A DNA stretch of 64,000 nucleotides from Verrucomicrobiaceae bacterium UBA2429 (GTDB lineage: Bacteria; Verrucomicrobiota; Verrucomicrobiia; Verrucomicrobiales; Verrucomicrobiaceae), in assembly GCA_002343505.1 (NCBI GenBank), contig DDQZ01000075.1:1356-65355 (forward strand). Direction: 5' to 3'. Positions 10,201-19,731 of this stretch are shown here, piece by piece (the stretch's first letter is position 1; every line of letters starts with the position of its first letter). A program made the position numbers and the translations under genes. The notes below the pieces were generated by a model. The model searched no databases. It was not told the DNA's origin and saw only the letters and a list, made by a program, of their open reading frames with translations.

Positions 10201-12037
10201 CAAACCGGAGCTCGACGTGTTTGTCGTCGAGAACCGCGTTGGCGCTCTTCCGCGCTCCTTGAACCTCGCGTGGCTCTCCGAGCACCTGCACAATTCCGTT
10301 GAGGAACTCCTCCAAACCGGCCAAACTACCCTCCAAGATGAATTCAAGCTCCACTCCGACGATCCCGACTACAGCGCCCGACTCCTGGCGCAATTTCAAG
10401 CCACGTCTGAGCCAGGAAGTGGCGGAGCGGTTTCGTCAGATCGAGGAAGGCACGTTGGAGGCTCTGAGCCGGGCCTCGGGTCTGGGCAACCGGGTGATGG
10501 AAAAGCCAGCGGAAGCACCGCTGCCTCGTCCCTGACCGCCGCCGATTTGATCCCTGCCGAGGCGGCGAAGCAGGGTGGTGGCAAAATCGTGCTCGCCACC
10601 GTGAAGGGCGATGTGCATGACATTGGCAAAAACATTGTCGGCATCGTTTTGGCCTGCAATGGCTTCGAAGTCACCGACATGGGCGTCATGGTGCCGTGCC
10701 AGAAGATTCTCGACAAAGCCGTCGAAGTCGGTGCCGATGTCATCGGCCTCAGCGGCCTCATCACGCCCTCGCTCGATGAAATGGTGCATGTCGCGGCGGA
10801 AATGGAGCGCCTGGGCTTCAAGCAGCCGCTTTTGATCGGCGGAGCCACCACCAGCGCCGCGCACACCGCCATCAAGATCGCGCCGAAATACAGCGGCAGC
10901 ATCGTTCACGTGCTCGATGCCTCCCGCAGCGTGCCGGTGACCACCGCGCTGCTTTCCGAAGATCAACGCGAAGGCTTCATCAAGTCCAACGAAGAGCGCC
11001 ACGCCAAACTCCGCGAGGAATACGGCCGCAAAAAAGATCGCGAGCTGCTCAGCCTCGCTGAATCACGCGAGAAGGGCCAAAAATTCGACTGGAGCACGCA
11101 GGACATCGCCACGCCGAGTTTCACCGGCACGAAGGTCTATGAAGGCGCTGACTTGATCTCCACACTGCGCGAGTTCATCGACTGGTCGCCCTTCTTCCAC
11201 TCGTGGGAGCTGCGCGGACGCTGGATCGCGAATGAAGGCCGTTTTTCCTCCGCGCATGAAGATGCCGAAATGAAGCTAAAAGCCGAAGCGGAGGCTTTGA
11301 AGCTCTACAACGACGCCAACACGCTCCTCGACCGCATCATCGCGGAGCAGCGCTTCACCGCCAAAGGCGTTTTCGGCCTCTTCCCCGCCAACAGCGTCGG
11401 CGACGACATCGAAGTCTATGAAGGAGGAAAGCTCAAAACGACCTTCCACACGCTGCGCCAGCAGGTCATCAAGAAGGACAAGGCCAACTTCGCCCTCAGC
11501 GACTACGTCGCGCCGAAATCCAGCGGCCGCACCGATCACATCGGCGGCTTCTGCGTCGGCATTCATGGTGCCGATGAGTTCGCGAAAGAGTTCGATGCCG
11601 CGCACGATCCCTACCACGGCATTTTGACCAAAGCCGTCGCCGACCGACTCGCCGAGGCCTTCGCCGAGTATCTCCATCAGCAGGCCCGCTTCGCCTGGGG
11701 CTACGAAAAGCCCGGCGACTTCGCCAACGCCGATCTCATCAAGGAAAACTACCGAGGCATCCGTCCCGCGCCTGGTTATCCCGCCCAGCCCGACCACACC
11801 GAGAAGCCCATCCTCTTCGCGTTGCTCGACGCCACCGCGAAAACCGGCGTCGAACTCACCGAAAGCATGGCCATGCACCCCGGCAGCGCCGTCAGCGGCC
11901 TCTACTTCGCCCACCCCGAGTCCCACTACTTCGGCATCAGCGTCCTCGGCAAAGACCAGGTCGAAGACTACGCGAAGCGTAAAGGCATGAGCGTTGAGGA
12001 AATGGAGCGCTGGCTCGGGCCTTGGCTCGGGTATTGA
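7211..12037 (+). CDS. metH: Cobalamin-dependent methionine synthase with an inserted zeta-toxin-like P-loop domain
   Basis: 1608 residues against about 1230 in typical MetH. It transfers a methyl group from methyl-tetrahydrofolate to homocysteine via cobalamin. Order: homocysteine domain (about 1-340, with [10 protein letters not shown]), pterin domain (about 360-650), B12 cap (about 665-764), then an extra block at about 765-1120. After it come the cobalamin Rossmann domain (DVHDIGKN, cobalt ligand H1136) and the activation domain (about 1240-1608, ending RWLGPWLGY). The extra block contains a Walker A motif GGQGSGKTT (897-905) preceded by [14 protein letters not shown] and EPAGAF segments, which look like zeta-toxin-family kinases. 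A low-complexity linker (about 1062-1110) then returns to MetH sequence. All known MetH functional segments seem intact. Confidence 0.95.
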   Translation: MPARPNCRPELEAALRQRILVIDGAMGTTIRQYKAKGVLDEASARGERFKDNEKDILNNGDILSVTRPDIIEDIHKRFLEAGADIIETNTFSATSIAQAEFFREGKKNPEFFQGIIEDTFLNDLAWEINFESAKQCRKWADIVGEQTGRKRYVAGAIGPLTVSLSQFPDLSDLSFRYVTFDQVKQAYKHQVRALIAGGVDTLLVETIFDSLNAKTALVAIREVFEEDKLELPVQISAAVGPGGETMISGQVTEAYLNAMRHVKPLSIGLNCSLGPDKMRPFLEELSAKADCFVSCYPNAGMPNPLAPTGFDLLPPDMAGYATDFASSGFVNIMGGCCGNTPEHIAAIAKAVEKLAPREIPADPHTMRLSGSQPYVLSPGSNYLMIGERTNVAGSPKFAKLIKENKLEEAVAIARQQVESGANVIDVCMDEGLIDGVPMMTKFLTLLQTEPEVNKVPIMVDSSKWEIIEAGLKCLQGKGIVNSISLKEGEEKFKEYASKIKQYGAATVVMAFDEQGQAATYADKIRICERAYRILVDEVGFPPEDIIFDPNILTVATGIEEHNNYAVDFIEATRWIKANLPHAKVSGGVSNISFSFRGNNKVREAMHSVFLYHAIKAGMDMGIVNAGMLEVYEEIPPEMLVKVEDVILNRNKEATEVLVDYAEQFKGQAGSAKKAEIDLSWREAPVEKRLEHALLKGITDFINEDTAEALAKLGKPLSVIEGPLMDGMSVVGDLFGAGKMFLPQVVKSARVMKQSVAYLAPFMEAEKARKARERELLIEIAEKTVKALESGSDVTAVEGFTYTPYPGLSLEERRIEVKFAAELAADLEAAATEYKRRFANVLDRNNVQELSPDYAATRESRQKWSIATLEPAGAFVDWFFAKVLSTAQPKDTIVFNAGGQGSGKTTATADIKVTGNAILVMDGTLQNHARSVEHFRAAFAAGCSVELRFVYCNWPDAVRNMADRAAKGAGRVVPLKRAAKGHFEAARTTLKLCGEFADKPELDVFVVENRVGALPRSLNLAWLSEHLHNSVEELLQTGQTTLQDEFKLHSDDPDYSARLLAQFQATSEPGSGGAVSSDRGRHVGGSEPGLGSGQPGDGKASGSTAASSLTAADLIPAEAAKQGGGKIVLATVKGDVHDIGKNIVGIVLACNGFEVTDMGVMVPCQKILDKAVEVGADVIGLSGLITPSLDEMVHVAAEMERLGFKQPLLIGGATTSAAHTAIKIAPKYSGSIVHVLDASRSVPVTTALLSEDQREGFIKSNEERHAKLREEYGRKKDRELLSLAESREKGQKFDWSTQDIATPSFTGTKVYEGADLISTLREFIDWSPFFHSWELRGRWIANEGRFSSAHEDAEMKLKAEAEALKLYNDANTLLDRIIAEQRFTAKGVFGLFPANSVGDDIEVYEGGKLKTTFHTLRQQVIKKDKANFALSDYVAPKSSGRTDHIGGFCVGIHGADEFAKEFDAAHDPYHGILTKAVADRLAEAFAEYLHQQARFAWGYEKPGDFANADLIKENYRGIRPAPGYPAQPDHTEKPILFALLDATAKTGVELTESMAMHPGSAVSGLYFAHPESHYFGISVLGKDQVEDYAKRKGMSVEEMERWLGPWLGY
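9503..10570 (+). other. Inserted zeta-toxin-like P-loop domain inside metH
   Basis: This segment encodes about 355 residues that have no place in standard MetH; removing it would rejoin the cap helix ending PFMEAEKA to [13 protein letters not shown] as in ordinary MetH. It holds a helical lead, then [15 protein letters not shown], the Walker A motif at 9899-9925 and a following kinase-like body ([20 protein letters not shown]). The final part reads as Gly/Ser-rich linker in the MetH frame, while the frame starting at 10,299 reads as ordinary protein ([10 protein letters not shown] and onward) up to a stop at 10,535. That pattern suggests a captured gene whose own C-terminus is now out of frame. 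Confidence 0.7.
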
Positions 12038-12055
12038 CGCGAAGGGGGCGGTTGC

Positions 12056-14149
12056 TCACTCGCCTGGCGGCTTGCGGATTTGCCATTGCTTCTCCGGCCA
12101 CTGGAGATTCCTAGCTGTCGTCGAGGCGAACTCCCATGGCGTCTCGTCCGCCGTGTGGAGCACCACGCGCGTCTTCGAGGCGGCCAAAGCGGCGGCCTGC
12201 GGCATGTCGAGAATTTTCAGCACATTCAGGTAGGCAGGCCCCTGCATGTGCGTCGTTGGCAGGTCGTGGAGGTCCAGGCGCGTGATGCCCTCCTCGAAGA
12301 GCGCCGCATACAGCGTGTTTGCCGCCATGTCCCGGTGCGCCTGCAGCCACAGGGGTGTCTCCTTCAGCCCGCTGATCTCCCGCACCGCCTGGATGGCGCG
12401 CCGGATGTCCCACACGCGCATCGAATCCAGCGTCTGCCCCGCCAGGTAAAACCGCCGCAGCCTCTGCGTTTGCGCTTTCTCGCTCCCCGTCCATTCCGTC
12501 GGGCCGATGCCGCGCGGGCAGAGGTAAGCCATGCCCCACTTGAAGTTTTCAAACATCTTCCGCTCGCTGGTAAAGGCGGTCTCGTCCGCCTCGCCCTGCG
12601 GGAAGGAATCGAAGAGCTTCGCAAAGCGTGACTCATAGGTGTTGCAGAAATCCTGCCAGCCCTGCTCGTCGAGCACATTGAGCGCCACCAGCTCCAGATC
12701 CTCCAGCCGCAGCCCCGCGCGGTGCGTGATGTGCAGCCGCAGGCGGAAAGGCTGCTGCGTCACCAGGTCAAAAACGCTCATCTGGATGCCGTCCCGCTCC
12801 ATGCCGCCCTCCTTGACCGGCTGGATGCCAGGCGCGTCCTTAGGCCAGCCTGCGAAGACCTTCTCCCGCAGCCCCTGCATCCACTTCGCGCTCTGAGCCT
12901 CCCACTCCCCCGCATTCGTCGGCGGCGCGGGCGCGGCGGCCTGCGGCACAAAGGTCTCGTCAATCGTCGTGTTGCGCTCGTCCGCCGGAGTCTCCGCCAG
13001 CACGCGCAGGGCCGCCGGGTCCAGGCACTTTTCCGCGCCCTGGTGCAGCACCTGCATCGCGTCCGCGCCTTTCAGGTGCCGCTCGAACCAGTGAAAAGCG
13101 CCCATGTTCAGCGGTTGAAGGTCCGAATGCGGACCCTCAGCCACTTGCAGCCCGATGTTTTTCTCCCGCCCCAGCAGCGAATACAGCCGGCGCGTGTTTT
13201 GATAAACCTGGAAGACGCCGTCAATCGGGAAGATGCTGTCCTTGTCCGTGTTCACGATCAGCAGCGGGCGCGGCGCCACCAGCGCCGCCAGGCGGTCAAA
13301 GTCCCAGCGGTATGTGTTCACGAAATACATGCAGTCGCAGTGCCCTTCCACGCAGCCGTCCACCACATGATTCTTCAGCGAGGTCACCCCGGCGGTCGGA
13401 GCCGCGGCCTTGATGCGCTCATCCAGCGCCGCCACCCACCACGAATACGCTCCGCCGCCGCTGCGGCCCGTCACCCCGAAGCGTGTCTTGTCCACCTCCA
13501 GGCGCGTCTCGAGAAAATCCAGCGCGCGCATGCCCGCCCACGCCTCCAGCCCCGCAGGTGTGTAACCGCGCGAGAACCACCACCAGCGCCCCTTGCTGTA
13601 AGTGCCGTGATGCTCTCCGCGGATCTCACCGAGCTGCACCGTGTCAATGATCAGGCACACATACCCGTGCCGGGCGAACCACACCCCGTGGTGGTGATAC
13701 CCCGTCTTGTTGCCCAGGCTCACCCCGTCCTTCACCACATTCGCATGGCCGCACACATAGAGGATCGCCGGGCAGGGCGCCTCCACCTTTTCCGGCAGAT
13801 ACAAATTCGCCGTCACATAATACCCCGGCACAGCCTGGAAATGCATCTTCTCCACGCGGAAGCCCTCCTCCTTCAGCTCCCCCGTCTTCACCGGCAGCAG
13901 CGGCGTCCGCTCCGGCATCGGCTCCAGGCCCAGCATCTCCGCCAGTTGCCGCCGGTACTCCGGCTCATGTTCCCGCCACTGCTCCGCCGAGCCGATGTGC
14001 TTCAGCCCGCCTGTCTCCTCGATCTCGCGCACTTGCTGCTGGAAGTAGCGGTCCAGCATCCGTCTTCCCGGCGAATCCGGCGTCGCCTCCGGAAAGCGGG
14101 CCGAGACAGGCAGAGCGGCGAGCAGCAGGAGCAGGGCGGAGAATTTCAT
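12056..14149 (-). CDS. Secreted alpha/beta-hydrolase, acetylxylan-esterase-like
   Basis: 697 residues with an N-terminal signal peptide (LLLLLAALPVSA). The first 400 residues form an alpha/beta-hydrolase with the nucleophile elbow TGRSGGGAYS, a Gly-rich oxyanion region (YVCGHANVVKDG) and a late GPHSD segment supplying the histidine. The arrangement resembles acetylxylan esterase-type enzymes common in Verrucomicrobia that degrade polysaccharides. The C-terminal 250 residues are a second domain of unclear role. It is transcribed convergently to metH, with 18 bases between the stops. Substrate specificity is unknown. Confidence 0.8.
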   Translation of the reverse strand: MKFSALLLLLAALPVSARFPEATPDSPGRRMLDRYFQQQVREIEETGGLKHIGSAEQWREHEPEYRRQLAEMLGLEPMPERTPLLPVKTGELKEEGFRVEKMHFQAVPGYYVTANLYLPEKVEAPCPAILYVCGHANVVKDGVSLGNKTGYHHHGVWFARHGYVCLIIDTVQLGEIRGEHHGTYSKGRWWWFSRGYTPAGLEAWAGMRALDFLETRLEVDKTRFGVTGRSGGGAYSWWVAALDERIKAAAPTAGVTSLKNHVVDGCVEGHCDCMYFVNTYRWDFDRLAALVAPRPLLIVNTDKDSIFPIDGVFQVYQNTRRLYSLLGREKNIGLQVAEGPHSDLQPLNMGAFHWFERHLKGADAMQVLHQGAEKCLDPAALRVLAETPADERNTTIDETFVPQAAAPAPPTNAGEWEAQSAKWMQGLREKVFAGWPKDAPGIQPVKEGGMERDGIQMSVFDLVTQQPFRLRLHITHRAGLRLEDLELVALNVLDEQGWQDFCNTYESRFAKLFDSFPQGEADETAFTSERKMFENFKWGMAYLCPRGIGPTEWTGSEKAQTQRLRRFYLAGQTLDSMRVWDIRRAIQAVREISGLKETPLWLQAHRDMAANTLYAALFEEGITRLDLHDLPTTHMQGPAYLNVLKILDMPQAAALAASKTRVVLHTADETPWEFASTTARNLQWPEKQWQIRKPPGE

Positions 14150-14424
14150 CCCACACCATACAGAGCGCGCGGGGCAGGCATATCAGGGAAAGCTGGCCGG
14201 GGAGTGGCGAGGGAATAAGCAGCGCGTGCCCCGGCCAGGCGCCGGGAGCGGTGCGTCCTTGGCGGCAGACTCCTTCATGGCAGTGAAAAAAACCGCCACC
14301 ACCCTGCCCGCCCCGGTTCAGAAGCAACCCGCATTCCCGGCAAGGAGCGGACCCCGCCGACACGAAAAATCTTTTTTGATCCAGCGCGGAACTCGCCGAC
14401 AGACAAACCTGGTGACGCGCGGTT

Positions 14425-16143
14425 TTATTCGGCGAGCCACCCGCCGGTGAAGGCAGGTGTGGCGCCGAGGTCGGCGAGCCAGCGCTCCCAGAGGATGGCG
14501 CGCTCGCGCTCGCTGAGCACGTTGCCGCGCCAGCAGGCTGCGAGGACGAGGCGGCCGTACTTTTCATTGATGAAGAGGCCGGTGCCGGGCGGGGAGGTGA
14601 AGCCGGGGATGTGGCAGGCGGTGCGCACGGGCGCGCCAAGGAAGGCGGTGAGACCGGGGGCGAACTCGCCGGTGTCGGAGTGGAAGAAGCTGTTGAAGAG
14701 GCCCTTCATGCGCCAGCTCACGAACTTCATGTAGATGCCGGGTGGCACGGGGCGCATGACGTTCATGAGCTCGTCGAAGGCTTTGTCCAGCCCGTCCTTG
14801 AGGTAGCGCTGGTGCTGGGCGGCGATGCTGGAGACGGCGCCCTCCAGGGTGCGCAGCTCCTCGCGCAGGCACTGGCCGAAGAACATGCGCAGGTGGTTCT
14901 GGAAGATGGGGCCGGCGGCGCCTGGGCGGCGGGTCTGGATGGGGACGCTGCACAGCAGGCTCTCCGGCACGCCGCCGCGGTGCTGGAAGACGGCCCGGTG
15001 GGCGCGCATGGCGCAGGCGAGCTGGAAGGGGAGGTTCAGCACTTCGGAGAAGGAGCGGGAGCGGGCTTTGACGGCGGCGGTTTGCGCGTCGTCCAGCAGG
15101 CGGACCTCGTAGCGGATGGGGCCGCTTTGGCCGCTTTTGCGCGGGGCCAGGGAGTCGAACCGGTGTTTGGTGATCTCCTCGAAGCGGCCGGTGATGGGGA
15201 AGGTGGCCTGCCATTTCTGTCCGTAGTGGCGCGGGTCTGGCTGGGGTGCGGCGGTGTCGAGCGCGGTGATGGCGGTGGCGCTGGCGCTGCCGAGGTCGTG
15301 GAGCGCCTGGAGGAATAGCTCGGCGCCTTTGCCGTCCACGACGAAGTGGCTCCAGCTCAGCATGAGGGTGGTGGTGCCGTCCCGGCGCTCGACGAGGGCG
15401 AGGCGCATCTTCACCCAGCGGGCGTCATCCCGGCAGGGGATGGGGGTGTTGATGAGGCGGGCGATCTCGGCATCGGCGTCGGCGCAGGGCTGCGCGCCGG
15501 GCAGGGATCCGGGGGAGCCATTTTCGCTGATGAGGAGGAGGTCCGGCGGCAGGCGCTCCTGGCCGGCCACCCAGTGGTGCGGGCTGAAAAGACCGGTCTT
15601 CTGGAGGCGGGCGGAGAGCAGGGGGTAGCGGTCCGCGGCCAGCTCCAGCGCGCGGCGCAGGGCGGGCACATCGGGCACGGCGTCCAGCTCCATGAGGGAG
15701 TGGGCCACATGGCCGCCCTCGCCCTTGGCGCGCATCATGGCGTCAAAGGAGAGGACGAAGTAGTCGCAGTTCTTCAGGGGCAGGGTGGTGAAGGCCTGCG
15801 CGGGCGCGTCCTGGACGGGGGCAGGCTTTTCTCCGGCGGGCGGCTCTGGCGCGGCGGTAGTGGCGGGCTGCGCGACGGCGGGCGGCTCAATGCCGAGGCG
15901 GGAGGCGACGAGGAGTGCCACGCCATGCACGGTGCGGAAGTTTTCCCGCGTGACGGTCTCGACGGGGATGGGGGAGCCGAACTCCTCCTCAAGCAGGAGG
16001 AGGAGCTGCATGATGGCCATGGAGTCGAGGCCGGCGTCGAAGAGGTCGCTGCTGTCTTGAAAATCAGGGCCGGTGGCGAGCAGGTCCGCGCAGATGATGC
16101 GGCGCGCGCGGGTGAGGAGATCGGAAAAATCGGGTGCGGGCAT
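14425..16143 (-). CDS. Acyl/peptidyl carrier protein fused to a condensation-like acyltransferase
   Basis: 572 residues. Residues 1-85 are a carrier domain with the phosphopantetheine attachment motif GLDSM (Ser41). After a Pro/Ala-rich linker (about 88-115) comes an acyltransferase-like domain with a condensation motif HFVVDG (H267, D271). The C-terminal half resembles wax-ester synthase or NRPS condensation folds. A stand-alone carrier-condensation fusion with no adenylation domain suggests transfer of a tethered acyl group to an unknown acceptor. A patatin-like lipase gene follows 9 bp downstream on the other side of its start, on the same strand upstream in transcription, so the two probably form an operon for lipid or lipopeptide chemistry. 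Confidence 0.75.
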   Translation of the reverse strand: MPAPDFSDLLTRARRIICADLLATGPDFQDSSDLFDAGLDSMAIMQLLLLLEEEFGSPIPVETVTRENFRTVHGVALLVASRLGIEPPAVAQPATTAAPEPPAGEKPAPVQDAPAQAFTTLPLKNCDYFVLSFDAMMRAKGEGGHVAHSLMELDAVPDVPALRRALELAADRYPLLSARLQKTGLFSPHHWVAGQERLPPDLLLISENGSPGSLPGAQPCADADAEIARLINTPIPCRDDARWVKMRLALVERRDGTTTLMLSWSHFVVDGKGAELFLQALHDLGSASATAITALDTAAPQPDPRHYGQKWQATFPITGRFEEITKHRFDSLAPRKSGQSGPIRYEVRLLDDAQTAAVKARSRSFSEVLNLPFQLACAMRAHRAVFQHRGGVPESLLCSVPIQTRRPGAAGPIFQNHLRMFFGQCLREELRTLEGAVSSIAAQHQRYLKDGLDKAFDELMNVMRPVPPGIYMKFVSWRMKGLFNSFFHSDTGEFAPGLTAFLGAPVRTACHIPGFTSPPGTGLFINEKYGRLVLAACWRGNVLSERERAILWERWLADLGATPAFTGGWLAE

Positions 16144-16152
16144 TGCGGGAAA

Positions 16153-17013
16153 TCAGAGGGCCGGGAGTGCCGGGGAAGGGGAGAGGGTTTCAGCGGCGCG
16201 CCGCCCGGACAGGCGGCCCAGTTCGAAGCAGGCGCGGCCGGTTTTTTCACGGACGAGGATGCCGGGGCGGGGCGAGGCGGTGCGGAAGCGCTCCAGGGTC
16301 TTGCCAGCTTCGGCGAACTTTTCAAGCCGCAGCTCGTGCAGTTCGGCCATGACCACATCATGGGCGAGCGCGAAGGCGGGGATGAGGCCGATCCGGTCGG
16401 CGGAGGGGGTGTCCTTGACTCCGACATCATGCACAAGCACACGGGAGACGGCGGCCTCACCGAGCCAGTGCATGAAAGGGGGGTTTTGCGCGATGCCGCC
16501 ATCCCAGAGCGCTTCGCCGCCGATGATCTGGTGGGAGATGACGCCGGGGAAGGCGCAACTCGCCACGACCGTCTCGGCCAGCGGCCCCCGGGTGCGGATC
16601 TCGGCGCGCCGGGAGCTGAGATTGGTGACCGCGAGACCAAGGCGCGGCGCGCAGTCCTCGATGCGGCGGCCGCCGAAGATGCCGCTCAAGTAGCGCAGGA
16701 TGGCGCGTCCCTGGATGCCGCCGGTGTGCTTGCGTTTGTGGACGGGTAAAAACGCGCCGCCGTAGAGCATGCCCCACTCGAAGAAGGACCAGCGGAAGCG
16801 GCGCGTCTGCAGCAGCTCAAAGATCTCCAGCGGACTCATGCCGGCGGCGGCCAAAGCCGCCACCAGCGCCCCGGAGGACGCGCCAGCGATCTGCCCCGGC
16901 CACACCCCGCCTTCCACGAGGCCCTGGAGGAACCCCGCGTGGCTGTGAAAGCCAAGAAAGGCGGAACTGAGGGACACGGCCACATCCGGCCGCGCATCGG
17001 GGAGATTTTGCAT
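16153..17013 (-). CDS. Patatin-like phospholipase
   Basis: 286 residues. The Ser-Asp dyad of patatins is present: GASSG (44-48, nucleophile Ser46) and a DGG motif in ALWDGGIAQNPP. No signal peptide is seen, so it probably acts in the cytosol or at the inner face of the membrane. It ends 9 bp before the carrier-condensation gene, so the two are likely co-transcribed, which suggests acyl release from a phospholipid feeding acyl transfer. That link is inference. The ATG at 17,013 was chosen; the longer open frame upstream is Arg/Pro-rich shadow sequence. Confidence 0.82.
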   Translation of the reverse strand: MQNLPDARPDVAVSLSSAFLGFHSHAGFLQGLVEGGVWPGQIAGASSGALVAALAAAGMSPLEIFELLQTRRFRWSFFEWGMLYGGAFLPVHKRKHTGGIQGRAILRYLSGIFGGRRIEDCAPRLGLAVTNLSSRRAEIRTRGPLAETVVASCAFPGVISHQIIGGEALWDGGIAQNPPFMHWLGEAAVSRVLVHDVGVKDTPSADRIGLIPAFALAHDVVMAELHELRLEKFAEAGKTLERFRTASPRPGILVREKTGRACFELGRLSGRRAAETLSPSPALPAL

Positions 17014-17069
17014 GGGCGCGGATGCTAGCGCGCGCGCACCCGGCGGCAACTGTGCGGAGATGCGCAGAA

Positions 17070-18422
17070 TTACAGATTTCCTTCGATGAAAGATTTCACC
17101 GCCTCCGCCTCGGCGGCGAGCGGGTGGGTTTGCAGGGGCTTGTCTTTGAGGGTCTCCAGGCTGGGGTGCAGGGGCTCGGCGCCGGTGGCGCGGGCGACGA
17201 CTTCGGGGAACTTCGCCGGACTGGCGGTGCTGAGCACCACGCTGACGCGGTCCGGCGCCATGTCGGTGAAGGCGCAGGCGGTGTGCGGGTCCACCACATA
17301 GGCGTGCTCTTTCCACACCCGCGCGATGGTTTCCTCAATGACCGCGTCATCCATGCGCGAGGCGCGGAAGCCGAGGTCCACTTTTGGCAGGGTGACGTGC
17401 TGCCCGGCTTTCATGCGCTGCATGAGCTCGCGCACGCGGAGCTGGTCGCCATGCACAAGGTAGTAAAGGTAGCGCTCGAAATTCGAGGCGGCCTGGATGT
17501 CCATGCTCGGCGCGTGGCTGGGATGCACATCGCCCTGGCGGTAGTCGCCGGACTCGAAGAAGCGGCAGAGGATGTCGTTTTGGTTGGTCGCCACGCGGAA
17601 GCCGCCGCAGGGCATGCCCATGCGGTGGGCCAGCCAGCCGGCGAGCACGTTGCCGAAGTTCCCCGTGGGCACGACGAACTCGGCTGCGGTACGCGCCTCT
17701 TCCGGCAGCCGCAGCCAAGCGTGGATGTAATAGACGCACTGGGCGAGCACGCGGGCAATGTTGATCGAGTTCACGGCTGAGAGGTTCACGCGGGCGGTGA
17801 AGTCCGAGTCGCCGAAGCAGTCCTTCACCACGCGCTGGGCGTCATCGAAGGTGCCGGGAACGGGGATGGCGAAGACATTGTCCGCGCCGGTGCAGGCCAT
17901 CTGGCGCTCCTGCAGCGGGGCCACACGGCCGTTTGGGTAGAGGATGAAAATGCGGATGCCGTCCTGCCCCATGCAGCCGTGGATGGCGGCGCTGCCGGTG
18001 TCGCCGGAGGTGGCGCCGAGCACGGCGAGCTTTTTGCCCGTGAGGCGCACCTGGCGCTTGTAGAGCAGGCCGAGGAGCTGGAGGGCGAAGTCTTTGAAGG
18101 CGAGCGTGGGCCCGTGCCAGAGTTCGAGCACATAAGTTTTGTCATCGAGCTTGCGCAGGGGCGCCACCTCCGGCGAGTCAAAGCGTGCATAAGCCTGCCG
18201 CGTCAGCGCCCGCCATTCCTCCGCCGGGATGTCTGGCGCGAAGATCTGGAAGAACTCCGCCGCCAGTTCCGCATACGCCAGCTCCGCCCAGCCCGCGAGC
18301 CGTCCGCTGATGTCGGGCAAATGCTCCGGCAGAAACAGGCCGCCATCGGGAGCCAGTCCGGCTTCGACGGCTTCCGTGAAAGTGTGCGGGCGTGTCTGCC
18401 CGCGCGTGGAGATGTAGAACAT
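17070..18422 (-). CDS. thrC: Threonine synthase
   Basis: 450 residues, close to family length for the long bacterial form. It makes threonine from O-phosphohomoserine using PLP. The N-terminus MFYISTRGQ is typical, the PLP lysine lies in GPTLAFKDF (about residue 110), and the phosphate-binding ATSGDTGSAA segment follows, then VPTGNFGNVLAGW. It is a single gene with short flanking gaps, transcribed in the same direction as the patatin and carrier genes further left. Confidence 0.96.
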   Translation of the reverse strand: MFYISTRGQTRPHTFTEAVEAGLAPDGGLFLPEHLPDISGRLAGWAELAYAELAAEFFQIFAPDIPAEEWRALTRQAYARFDSPEVAPLRKLDDKTYVLELWHGPTLAFKDFALQLLGLLYKRQVRLTGKKLAVLGATSGDTGSAAIHGCMGQDGIRIFILYPNGRVAPLQERQMACTGADNVFAIPVPGTFDDAQRVVKDCFGDSDFTARVNLSAVNSINIARVLAQCVYYIHAWLRLPEEARTAAEFVVPTGNFGNVLAGWLAHRMGMPCGGFRVATNQNDILCRFFESGDYRQGDVHPSHAPSMDIQAASNFERYLYYLVHGDQLRVRELMQRMKAGQHVTLPKVDLGFRASRMDDAVIEETIARVWKEHAYVVDPHTACAFTDMAPDRVSVVLSTASPAKFPEVVARATGAEPLHPSLETLKDKPLQTHPLAAEAEAVKSFIEGNL

Positions 18423-18543
18423 GCCTCTCCAATGTGCGGCGCTGCGGAAAACTCAAGCGCGGGTGTGCTGGCTTTGGCCGCCGCAGGGAACCGGGCGGGA
18501 TGCCCGGTTCACACGAGACAGGCGGGGACGCCAGTCTCCATGG

Positions 18544-19626
18544 CTACTCCGCCTTCGTCTCGATGACCTCGCCACCGAGAGGCAGCACGAGCTTGTCCCG
18601 CACCTGCTCGAAGGAGCGCCCGCGGATGGAGGCGTGGATGTAGAGCTTCTGCTTGCGGGATTTGAGCTTCTTGAACACCTCCTCCATGTGCGCCTCGTCC
18701 ACGCGGTCCTGGAAGTCGGCGAACCAGTAGATCGTGTCGGCCTCCATGACTTCTTTGCACATCAGCGCCGGCGAAGTGTAGGTGATGCCGTTGAAGTCAA
18801 TGAAATAGGTGTTTGGGCGCTTGACCATCTGCGCGTAGATCGCCTCCAGCGGCATCGGTGTGTTCGGATCATAAACCAGCTTTTTGCGCTCCTCGGCCGT
18901 CATGCGCAGGGAGGCCTTGCCCTGCCAGTGCTGCCAGAATCGGGCAAACTCGTCCCCCTGGGCCTTGCGCACCTTGTCATCCATGTCGCGCGGCGGCTTC
19001 TGCAGCCCGCAGCCGAAATAAAGCACCAGCGGGCTGCCGAAGGCCACCTTGTCCAGCTCCTTCGCCACGATGGGCAGGTAGCGTGTCATTGAGCGGGAGA
19101 CATCCATGACCACGGCGATCTTGCGCGCGTCCTTCAGCTCCATGCCGAACATCATGATGGGCTTGAAAGTCACGCCGCCCATGCCGCCGCGCCCCAGCCC
19201 CGTGCCGAAGCCGCCACCGGCGCCCGCCTTGCCAAAGCCGCCGCTGCCCAGGCTGCCGCCGCCGAGCAGGCTGGACATGTCCGGCACGTCGAGCAGGTCC
19301 AGCGGCGCCTCGGGCAGGGAAATCTCGGAATTCATGTTCGTGGTGACGATTTTTTTCATCGGCATCACCTTGTTGAGCTGGCTGCGTTTTTTCTGCTGCA
19401 CCTTGTGGCGCATCTCGGCGCTTGCCGCCGCGCCCTGCTGGCTGCCGCCGCCGGGCAGGAAGTCCACCTGCTCCTGGATCATCTGCGTGCTCACCACAAT
19501 GGCGCCGGCAAAGAGCAGGATGCCGAGGTGGATGGCCACGCTCAGCGTCAGCGAGCCGCCGCCAACGGCGCGCCATTTTTTGACAAAACGGGACCAAAGG
19601 GAGCTGCGTGGAGTGTCTTCATTCAT
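18544..19626 (-). CDS. Membrane-anchored von Willebrand factor A domain protein
   Basis: 360 residues. A single membrane span lies at about 29-52 (SLTLSVAIHLGILLFAGAIV), after a short cytosolic tail. Residues 55-160 are a low-complexity Gly-rich linker with GGGSQQG and GLGRGGMGG stretches. A VWA-like domain follows, with the MIDAS-type motif DVSRS starting near residue 175. The topology resembles TonB/MotA-associated or gliding-type surface proteins seen in Planctomycetes and Verrucomicrobia, but no ExbB/ExbD partners are next to it. Start chosen at MNEDTPRSS; the upstream frame extension is not protein-like. Confidence 0.75.
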   Translation of the reverse strand: MNEDTPRSSLWSRFVKKWRAVGGGSLTLSVAIHLGILLFAGAIVVSTQMIQEQVDFLPGGGSQQGAAASAEMRHKVQQKKRSQLNKVMPMKKIVTTNMNSEISLPEAPLDLLDVPDMSSLLGGGSLGSGGFGKAGAGGGFGTGLGRGGMGGVTFKPIMMFGMELKDARKIAVVMDVSRSMTRYLPIVAKELDKVAFGSPLVLYFGCGLQKPPRDMDDKVRKAQGDEFARFWQHWQGKASLRMTAEERKKLVYDPNTPMPLEAIYAQMVKRPNTYFIDFNGITYTSPALMCKEVMEADTIYWFADFQDRVDEAHMEEVFKKLKSRKQKLYIHASIRGRSFEQVRDKLVLPLGGEVIETKAE

Positions 19627-19731
19627 GGCTGCGGGCGGGTTGGGGATCGAAGTCGTGATACTGGCTGGACGAACCAAAAAGCAGTATCTTTGAAAACAGG
19701 CCGTTTTGGCAATCCCAATCTGCATTTTTTG

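Noticed and set aside
14150-14424. Small ORF of 74 codons between the esterase and the carrier fusion
   Set aside because: No ribosome binding site or family, basic composition typical of noncoding GC-rich DNA.
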